Origin: Sulfurovum sp.
GTDB lineage: Bacteria > Campylobacterota > Campylobacteria > Campylobacterales > Sulfurovaceae
DNA: 5,247 nt
Direction of reading: 5' to 3'
Assembly: GCA_020726085.1 (NCBI GenBank)
Contig: DYTG01000113.1
Location: 1-5,247, forward strand
The notes under the pieces are model-generated. The model saw nothing but the letters and a program-made list of their open reading frames with translations, was not told the origin of the DNA and made no database searches. The translations under genes and the position numbers were made by a program. Positions 1 through 4,736 of the stretch are shown here, in pieces (the first letter of the stretch is position 1; the number at the start of each line of letters is the position of its first letter).

Positions 1-199
1 AGTCTATTTTGAATTAGAACTGTTTAAAAGTTGTTTTTATTTGTTGGGGTAGTATGGCTAATCGATTGAAAAAATTTGTGTCAAAAAACTTGTTTAAACA
101 TTGATAAATATGACAATATAAAGGTTTTTTTGGAATAAAATTTGATTGTGATAAACTAGCTAAATCATCGTATTTAAAGGTATTTGTTGTATATTCGTT
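1..199. other. AT-rich region without a recognisable gene
   Basis: No tRNA, convincing ORF or mobile-element end was seen on either strand. A plus-strand frame is open from the left edge to a TAG at 50-52 and could be the last 16 codons of a gene lying to the left, but the peptide is too short to recognise. On the minus strand this is the stretch downstream of the tRNA pair. I looked for a stem-loop followed by T residues that could end that transcript and found none that is convincing. A perfect 10-bp palindrome, TGTTTAAACA, lies near 92-101 and has no evident role. Confidence 0.5.
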
Positions 200-276
<77 letters not shown>

Positions 277-313
277 ACAGAATATTGCATGAGGATTGTT
301 TTAAGAATCCGTG

Positions 314-388
314 TGGATGGGGTAGAGGGATTCGAACCCCCGAATATTGGTACCAAAAACCAATGCCTTACCGCTTGGCGATACCCCA
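314..388 (-). tRNA. tRNA-Gln (anticodon UUG)
   Basis: On the minus strand this is a 75-nt cloverleaf with acceptor stem TGGGGTA/TACCCCA and an encoded CCA at 314-316. The anticodon TTG is at 354-356, within the loop TTTTGGT closed by the stem TTGGT/ACCAA. The T arm has loop TTCGAAT and one G.U pair. The first acceptor pair is U1:A72, as expected for tRNA-Gln and known as a recognition element for the GatCAB amidotransferase. The discriminator base is U73 rather than the G73 used by E. coli glutaminyl-tRNA synthetase. It is the promoter-proximal gene of the Gln-fMet pair. Confidence 0.96.
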
Positions 389-408
389 ATTGTGAATGGG
401 TGGACGAA

Positions 409-437
409 ATTATAGCCAAAAGGTTCGCTATTGTCAA
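409..437 (-). promoter_or_regulatory. Consensus sigma-70 promoter for the tRNA-Gln/tRNA-fMet transcript
   Basis: The minus strand reads TTGACA (432-437), exactly 17 bp (415-431), then TATAAT (409-414). Both hexamers and the spacing match the housekeeping consensus perfectly. Transcription would begin near 402, about 14 nt before the mature 5' end of tRNA-Gln, leaving a short leader for RNase P to remove. A perfect -35 box is uncommon in Campylobacterota promoters, which fits the high demand for stable RNA. Confidence 0.88.
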
Positions 438-494
438 GTATTTTCATTAAAAGTAAAAAAAATTGCAAAAAGTCTTCTTTGCTATAGGAATGGG

Positions 495-500
495 TATAAT
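495..500 (+). promoter_or_regulatory. Probable -10 element of the ribB operon promoter
   Basis: A perfect TATAAT lies 48 bp before the ribB start codon, with no recognisable -35 hexamer at 16-18 bp. Weak -35 boxes are usual for housekeeping promoters in this phylum. The predicted start near 507 gives a leader of about 40 nt, too short for an FMN riboswitch. A second AT-rich candidate, TATTAT at 525-530, is closer to the gene and cannot be excluded. This promoter is divergent from the tRNA promoter. Confidence 0.5.
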
Positions 501-548
501 ATGATAGATTTTTAAAATTGGATATATTATACACTAAAAGGTACAAAA

Positions 549-1583
549 ATGTCACAAGAGGCAATGAAGCGTGTAGAGGTCGCTATCGAAGAGATTAAAC
601 GAGGCAGAATGGTCATCATGATGGATGATGAAGATAGAGAAAATGAGGGGGATTTGGTCTATGCAGCGACCTTTTCGACTCCCGATATGGTCAATTTTAT
701 GGCGGTAGAGGCACGGGGTCTTATCTGTACGCCCATTACCAAAAGCATTGCCAGTCGGCTTGAACTCAATCCCATGGTGGACAAAAACGACTCCAACCAC
801 ACTACAGCATTTACGATTTCCATCGACGCAGCCAAAGCCACCACGGGTATCTCTTCGGCAGAACGGGATATGACTATCAAACTCCTTGCGTCGCATCTTG
901 CCTCACCCAAAGATTTCGTTCGCCCTGGACACATCTTTCCACTTGTCTCCAAAGATGGCGGGGTATTGGTACGCACAGGACACACGGAGGGGTCGTTGGA
1001 TTTGTGCAAACTAGCAGGTATTGCACCCGTAGCGGTGATTTGTGAGATTATCAAAGAAAACGGTGAAATGGCAAGAAAAGAGGATTTGGAGATATTTTCA
1101 GCCAAACACACCATGCCTATTGTCTATATCTCCGATATTGTCGCCTATCGATTGGCAAATGAACAGCTCATTCGCCGCATAGCCGAGGAGGAGATTACGT
1201 TCTTTGGTTCCAAAGTGATGCTTATTCGCTATCAAGATCACATCGGACGAGAACACAAAGTGATACAGTTTTACAAAATGCACGATACCCAAAATGTAGG
1301 ATTTCACAATATCGGACTTGATGTCGATTTGATTTTACATACCACACGTTTTGACTACCTCACCAATACCATCGAATACCTTCGCACCAATGGCGGGGTT
1401 TTGGTCTTTTTGGATACCAAAGTAATCTCCAAAGAACAAGCCAAAGAGTTTGGAATAGGAGCGCAAATCCTCAAAGAACTCAAAATCAAAAACATCAAGT
1501 TGCTTACCTCCAACAAAGACACGGAGTTTATTGGATTGAGCGGTTTTGGGCTTAATGTCGTCGAAAAGATTGTTATTGCCTAG
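549..1583 (+). CDS. ribB: RibBA-like 3,4-dihydroxy-2-butanone 4-phosphate synthase with degenerate GTP cyclohydrolase II domain
   Basis: This 344-residue cytoplasmic enzyme should convert ribulose 5-phosphate to 3,4-dihydroxy-2-butanone 4-phosphate plus formate, supplying the four-carbon unit for riboflavin. The RibB domain (about 1-200) is intact: acidic/metal loop DDEDRENEGD at 26-35, TTGISSAERD at 98-107, RPGHIFPL at 125-132, GHTEGSLDL at 144-152 and the CE pair at 165-166. Residues about 205-344 align with GTP cyclohydrolase II and keep its FGIGAQIL-type (301-308) and LLTSN-type (318-322) segments. However, the region contains no cysteine at all: the usual RCDC zinc motif reads RFDY (267-270), and the catalytic RGIG segment is lost. 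The second domain should therefore not open GTP, and a separate RibA is expected elsewhere. The ATG is preceded by AAAAGG at 536-541, seven bases upstream. It is the first gene of a three-gene operon; its TAG shares a base with the next start. Confidence 0.95.
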   Translation: MSQEAMKRVEVAIEEIKRGRMVIMMDDEDRENEGDLVYAATFSTPDMVNFMAVEARGLICTPITKSIASRLELNPMVDKNDSNHTTAFTISIDAAKATTGISSAERDMTIKLLASHLASPKDFVRPGHIFPLVSKDGGVLVRTGHTEGSLDLCKLAGIAPVAVICEIIKENGEMARKEDLEIFSAKHTMPIVYISDIVAYRLANEQLIRRIAEEEITFFGSKVMLIRYQDHIGREHKVIQFYKMHDTQNVGFHNIGLDVDLILHTTRFDYLTNTIEYLRTNGGVLVFLDTKVISKEQAKEFGIGAQILKELKIKNIKLLTSNKDTEFIGLSGFGLNVVEKIVIA

Positions 1584-2446
1584 TGAAGTTTCATCGCATT
1601 TATATTGAGATTACCGATATTTGTGGGCTTCATTGCAGCTTTTGCACAACTAAACCCACCAATACCACGATGAGTTTGGCACACTTTGAAGCTATTATTA
1701 GTCAAGCCAAACGCTTCACCTCCGAAATAGCTCTGCACGTCATGGGTGATGCTTTGACACTCAGTCATATTGGGAGCTTTTTGGAGCGTTTGCATCACCA
1801 CAAACTACGTACCATCATAACTACAAGCGGTTACTACATCGCCAACCACTCCTACGATACGCTTTTTCATCCTACTATCAAACAAATCAACATCTCCATC
1901 AACAGCTACAACAAAAACACCAATCGTATCACGTTTGAGGAGTATTTAGAGCCTATTTTTAGGCTTATTGAGTACAAACGTGATAATGCCATTGAGACAT
2001 TTATCAATCTACGCCTTTGGAATCTTGATAACACATTAAGCGAAAAAGCCTTTAATCAAACTTTTTTTGATGCACTGGAGCAACGCTTTGGAGTAGTGAT
2101 AGAAAATATCCCCAGAGACTCTCCTCAATCGTTGCGTATCGCACCCAAAACACTTGTGCATTTCGATAGCTATTTTGAGTGGCCTTCCCTTGACAATCCC
2201 CGTTACGGTGATGGCAGATGCGAGGGGCTAAAGTCTCATTGTGCTATTTTGGTCGATGGGACGGTGGTGCCTTGTTGTTTGGACGCTCAAGGAGTCATGG
2301 ATTTGGGCAATCTTTACAAACAATCTTTAGAAACAATACTTTATAATTCCAAAACGCAAAGCATTCTTAATGGCTTCAAACAAGGCAAGGCCGTCGAGGA
2401 GCTGTGCCAACATTGCAGTTATAAAAACAGATTTAAGGAGGCGTAA
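1583..2446 (+). CDS. Radical SAM/SPASM-domain protein of unknown function
   Basis: The N-terminus carries the radical SAM signature Cys-x3-Cys-x2-Cys (C14, C18, C21), which binds the 4Fe-4S cluster that cleaves S-adenosylmethionine. MGDA at 54-57 stands where the family's GGEP motif usually lies. The C-terminus looks like a SPASM-type auxiliary-cluster domain, with cysteines 213, 220, 231, 232, 275 and 278 around the typical run VDGTVVPCCLD. SPASM enzymes often modify peptides or proteins, but the substrate here is unknown. No signal peptide or membrane segment is visible. The GTG start overlaps the ribB stop (TAGTG) and has no clear Shine-Dalgarno sequence, so translation probably depends on ribosomes finishing ribB. 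Starting here is needed to keep the first strand before the cysteine motif. At 287 residues it is short for a SPASM enzyme. The class is firm; the reaction is not known. Confidence 0.88.
   Translation: MKFHRIYIEITDICGLHCSFCTTKPTNTTMSLAHFEAIISQAKRFTSEIALHVMGDALTLSHIGSFLERLHHHKLRTIITTSGYYIANHSYDTLFHPTIKQINISINSYNKNTNRITFEEYLEPIFRLIEYKRDNAIETFINLRLWNLDNTLSEKAFNQTFFDALEQRFGVVIENIPRDSPQSLRIAPKTLVHFDSYFEWPSLDNPRYGDGRCEGLKSHCAILVDGTVVPCCLDAQGVMDLGNLYKQSLETILYNSKTQSILNGFKQGKAVEELCQHCSYKNRFKEA
2435..2441 (+). promoter_or_regulatory. Strong Shine-Dalgarno sequence inside the end of the radical SAM gene
   Basis: AAGGAGG, a full complement to the 16S rRNA tail, sits within the last codons of the radical SAM gene, four bases before the ATG of the next gene. 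It fixes that start at 2446 and suggests the small downstream protein is made at a high rate, in contrast to the radical SAM gene, which lacks such a site. Confidence 0.8.
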
Positions 2447-2886
2447 TGAATGATGATGCTAGAGCGATGCTCGTACTGGAAAAAGCGGTGATGAGAGCCA
2501 AAAGTATGCTTGAGGGGAGTCAAAACTTTCGACCTTTTGCCCTCATGCTCTACGAAGATGGCACTATCAAAACGATTGAAAACAAGGTAAACGATATAGA
2601 AAATGCCTATGAACAGTTGCGAGATAGCATGAAAATCCGTGCCCTGGAGGGTGAGGTGGATGTGTTAGCTATTGCTATCGACACGCTTATACCAGAACGC
2701 TTTGCCAAGGGAGTACCCAATGGAATCAGGCTGCATTTGGAAGAAAAAAGTCAAAAAGATAAAAAAGTCTCAGCACGGTATATCTATGTGCCTTATCAAC
2801 TTGTACAAGGAGCCTCTTCGGGTAAGATTACCGCGCAGCTTTTTCAACCCGTACCGACAGGATTTCCCGCAGAGTTTTTGAAGTAA
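2446..2886 (+). CDS. Conserved-type hypothetical protein, third gene of the ribB operon
   Basis: I do not recognise a named family. The 146-residue product looks soluble and cytoplasmic, with no signal peptide, membrane helix or cysteine. An N-terminal helical stretch (about 4-22) is followed by a likely beta hairpin (FRPFALMLYEDGTIKTIE, 28-45), a second helix (about 49-66), a hydrophobic strand (VDVLAIAID, 71-79) and further probable strands (GIRLHLEEK at 93-101; SARYIYVPYQLV at 109-120). This suggests a compact alpha/beta fold. The ATG shares its A with the TAA of the radical SAM gene and follows a perfect AAGGAGG. The one-base overlap and shared strand imply coupled expression with ribB and the radical SAM gene. 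It could be a partner or substrate of that enzyme, but this is a guess from position only. It ends 11 bp from the convergent tonB stop. Confidence 0.8.
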   Translation: MNDDARAMLVLEKAVMRAKSMLEGSQNFRPFALMLYEDGTIKTIENKVNDIENAYEQLRDSMKIRALEGEVDVLAIAIDTLIPERFAKGVPNGIRLHLEEKSQKDKKVSARYIYVPYQLVQGASSGKITAQLFQPVPTGFPAEFLK

Positions 2887-2897
2887 AACAATCCAAT

Positions 2898-3647
2898 CTA
2901 CTCGATACGGTAATTGACGTAAAAGACAATCTTGGTTTTCTCTTTGGGTAGTGGGTATTGGGAGTATGCCCGTTCAATGACTTTGAGCGTATTTTCATCC
3001 AAAAAATAGGAGTTGGAGCTTTGGGTAATGACAAGATTGGAGATGGTGCCGTCTGGATGAAGATAGAATGAGACGACATTAATCCCCTCTTGAAAAAGAT
3101 CCAATGCCTCTAGGGGATAGCCATTGAGTACCAAAACCCGCTGGGTAATGGCATGAATGGTTTGAAGATTTTTGTTAATAAATTGCTTTTGTTTGGGAGT
3201 ATAGCTCGTAAACTCCGATCCGTAGAGACGATCTACCAATGGGTTGCTTTGGATTGGGGTTTTGGATTTTTTGGGTGAATTTTGTTTGACAATTTTTTTG
3301 ACTGGCTCTTTTTTGACTATTTCCTTTTTGACTATCTCTTTCTTAATCGGCTCTTTTTTGACTATCTCTTTTTTGGGTTGCTCTTTTTTGACTATTTCCT
3401 TTTTTATTGGCTCTTTTTTAGGCTTTGGGGGTGTTGGCTTTGGGATAGGTTTGATAATGGGTTTGGGTTTTGGCATAGGCGGTGTTGGCTTTTGGGGCGA
3501 GGGTTGAAAATTAGCAAGATTGAGATTAATAGGCTTCTCATCGGGTAGGATTTTGGGTTTTTTGGGTGACTCTTTGTTGATAAAAAAAAGAGCAATAAGG
3601 AGCAAATGAATAGATACCGATACGATAATAGCTGCTGAAAATCGAAT
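2898..3647 (-). CDS. tonB: Energy transducer TonB, probable ATT start
   Basis: TonB is anchored in the inner membrane, spans the periplasm and passes ExbB/ExbD-derived energy to outer-membrane receptors for siderophores, cobalamin or other substrates. Three parts are visible in the 249-residue reading: one N-terminal membrane helix (about 3-23) containing the Ser-x-x-x-His motif (S10, H14) needed for ExbB/ExbD coupling; a Pro/Lys/Glu-rich linker (about 50-121) with KKEIVKKE-type repeats; and a TonB C-terminal domain (about 160-249), with a typical HPDGTISNLVITQSS stretch and a terminal YRIE strand. In this frame there is no ATG, GTG or TTG between an upstream TGA and the TTG at 3603-3605, which would delete S10 and H14. 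AAGGAG at 3654-3659 lies six bases before ATT (3645-3647), so ATT is the likely start. No exbB or exbD is in view. Identity is firm, the exact start less so. Confidence 0.87.
   Translation of the reverse strand: MRFSAAIIVSVSIHLLLIALFFINKESPKKPKILPDEKPINLNLANFQPSPQKPTPPMPKPKPIIKPIPKPTPPKPKKEPIKKEIVKKEQPKKEIVKKEPIKKEIVKKEIVKKEPVKKIVKQNSPKKSKTPIQSNPLVDRLYGSEFTSYTPKQKQFINKNLQTIHAITQRVLVLNGYPLEALDLFQEGINVVSFYLHPDGTISNLVITQSSNSYFLDENTLKVIERAYSQYPLPKEKTKIVFYVNYRIE
3285..3419 (-). repeat. Imperfect Lys/Glu/Ile/Val repeat in the TonB linker
   Basis: Four EIVKKE-type units, interspersed with KKEPIKKE and KKEQPKKE variants, cover about 45 codons of tonB. On the plus strand the DNA appears as repeated blocks such as TTTTTTGACTATTTCC and GGCTCTTTTTT. 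Long charged or proline-rich linkers are a known feature of TonB and set its reach across the periplasm. The near-identical DNA units suggest slippage or recombination could change the linker length. Confidence 0.75.
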
Positions 3648-3653
3648 GATAGA

Positions 3654-3659
3654 CTCCTT
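3654..3659 (-). promoter_or_regulatory. Shine-Dalgarno sequence that decides the tonB start
   Basis: On the minus strand AAGGAG is followed by six bases (TCTATC) and then ATT CGA TTT. It is the only good ribosome binding site near the tonB N-terminus. It is 48 bases before the TTG at 3603-3605, far too distant to serve it. Confidence 0.65.
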
Positions 3660-3674
3660 AAAAAAACAATTTTT

Positions 3675-3683
3675 AGTATATCA
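3675..3683 (-). promoter_or_regulatory. Extended -10 promoter element for tonB
   Basis: The minus strand reads TGATATACT, which fits the extended -10 form TGnTATAAT with one mismatch. The predicted transcription start near 3668 gives a leader of about 20 nt ahead of the proposed tonB start. No clear -35 hexamer is present, as is common for this phylum and for extended -10 promoters. Confidence 0.5.
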
Positions 3684-3688
3684 CAAAA

Positions 3689-3707
3689 GTTATTTAAATA
3701 TAATAAC
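3689..3707. promoter_or_regulatory. Fur-box-like dyad upstream of tonB
   Basis: GTTATTTAAATATAATAAC is a 19-bp 9-1-9 inverted repeat: the half-sites agree at seven of nine positions, with arms GTTATT and AATAAC. Size, AT content and symmetry resemble Fur operators, including the TAATAATnATTATTA type described in Helicobacter. It covers roughly -21 to -39 relative to the predicted tonB start, where a bound repressor would block RNA polymerase. Fur is inferred from the site and from the usual iron control of tonB; no regulator gene is nearby to confirm it. Confidence 0.4.
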
Positions 3708-3764
3708 GTCACACAACTACAGTTGATTGGGAAGTAGTCTGTTTATGGGGTCTATTTGCTTCAA

Positions 3765-4640
3765 TCAAAATCTAATCGAAAGGTAAAAACTTACATCAAA
3801 TCTATTGTCGTTGCTTAAAAAGTTGTTTGTGTGATAGATGACATAGGAGGGTTTAGTGGTGGTTTCGTATTGACTTGCTACCAACCACTCATGATAGACC
3901 CAGTGGATAAATCGCAACATATCGCCGTGTTCTCCCTTGAAATCAAACTTCACATAAACCCCACTGGAAATCTTAAACATCGGCAAACGACTGCTTTGGA
4001 CTCTCATCCCTTTTGGCAAAACAATACAAGCGATGTATTGACACTCACTCAAGGGAGTAATAGCAGGGTTATCGTGCAACAAAGCAATTTGCGTGTAGTT
4101 TTGGATGTCATTGCTCAGTATCCACGCTTGAAGCTTTTGCCATGTCTCTTTAATATTGACATTGTAGCCCTGATTGCGGATGTAGTAGCTCTCAAATACA
4201 GGCATTTTGACAATCTCAGGGCTAATATGGCTAAAATCCGCCGTAGACTCCATCGCCGATTTGGATTGTTGCAAAATCAAATAGGAATAGAGCTTGTACC
4301 CATCTTCTCGCCACAGCTTAGGTGTCATTCCAAAACGTTTCGCAAAGGCTTTGATAAATGAAGAGTGAGAAGAGTGGCCACACGCATTGGCAATCTCCGA
4401 TACGGTTGAATATTGATTGGTCAAAAGCAAATTGGCAGCTTTTTGCAACCTAATGGATTGAATCGATTCGTGAATGTTTTTGCCAAAAATCTCTTTAAAG
4501 AGACGTTGGAGATGAAACCTGCTCACACCTCTATCACGACTGAGTTCATCAATAGAGATACGAGTCTCAATGTGCGTATAGATATAGTACATTGTATCAT
4601 TGGCTATTTGAGTATGGCGTTCTAGTGTGTCTCGTTTCAT
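3765..4640 (-). CDS. AraC-family regulator with C-terminal GyrI-like ligand-binding domain
   Basis: This 291-residue cytoplasmic DNA-binding protein has Rob-like order: DNA-binding domain first, effector domain second. Residues about 14-111 form the AraC double helix-turn-helix; the first is around ISIDELSRDRGVSRFHLQRLF (28-48) and the second around VSEIANACGHSSHSSFIKAF (80-99), ending in the hallmark FGMTP (103-107). Residues about 140-291 fit the GyrI-like/AraC effector-binding fold, with ALLHDNPAITP (186-196) and a typical WVYHEWL stretch (247-253). Such domains usually bind small, often cationic or drug-like, molecules. At the position where family members commonly have a ligand-contacting Glu (form E-x-Y), this protein has V267-I-Y. 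Its ATG has no Shine-Dalgarno sequence and starts about where transcription is predicted, so the mRNA may be leaderless. It lies upstream of tonB on the same strand with a 117-bp gap; the targets are unknown. Confidence 0.92.
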   Translation of the reverse strand: MKRDTLERHTQIANDTMYYIYTHIETRISIDELSRDRGVSRFHLQRLFKEIFGKNIHESIQSIRLQKAANLLLTNQYSTVSEIANACGHSSHSSFIKAFAKRFGMTPKLWREDGYKLYSYLILQQSKSAMESTADFSHISPEIVKMPVFESYYIRNQGYNVNIKETWQKLQAWILSNDIQNYTQIALLHDNPAITPLSECQYIACIVLPKGMRVQSSRLPMFKISSGVYVKFDFKGEHGDMLRFIHWVYHEWLVASQYETTTKPSYVIYHTNNFLSNDNRFDVSFYLSIRF

Positions 4641-4647
4641 AACAATA

Positions 4648-4656
4648 ATTGTAGCA
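4648..4656 (-). promoter_or_regulatory. Extended -10 promoter element for the araC-type gene
   Basis: The minus strand reads TGCTACAAT, an extended -10 (TGnTATAAT) with one mismatch. A start six to eight bases beyond the element falls at about 4640-4642, essentially on the A of the ATG at 4638-4640. No TTGACA-like box lies 17 bp upstream. Confidence 0.45.
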
Positions 4657-4736
4657 TAAAAATCTCATTAAATATATGTATAAATTCCACTAGAGGTGGT
4701 GAGAAAATTATGAAGCTAAAGTCCACCGCCCGAGGA

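Noticed and set aside
389..548. FMN riboswitch upstream of ribB
   Set aside because: The likely leader is about 40 nt, shorter than the element, and none of its conserved AGGGG-type segments is present.
301..564. Minus-strand reading frame of 87 codons
   Set aside because: It runs through the tRNA-Gln gene and its promoter; the apparent protein is a translation of tRNA sequence.
3244..3548. Plus-strand Phe/Leu-rich frames that look like membrane proteins
   Set aside because: They are the antisense of the Lys/Glu-rich TonB linker, where AAA/GAA codons read as TTT/TTC.
3404..3712. Minus-strand 102-codon frame that could give tonB an ATG start by frameshift
   Set aside because: It is out of frame with TonB, and the TonB frame itself already encodes a proper membrane helix and the Ser-x-x-x-His motif back to the ATT, so no frameshift is needed.
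3714..3725. CAACT-AC-AGTTG dyad between araC and tonB as a terminator
   Set aside because: A five-base stem with a two-base loop cannot form a stable hairpin and no T-tract follows on either strand.
3831..4361. Plus-strand 176-codon frame
   Set aside because: It is the antisense shadow of the AraC-type gene, whose domains are clear on the minus strand.
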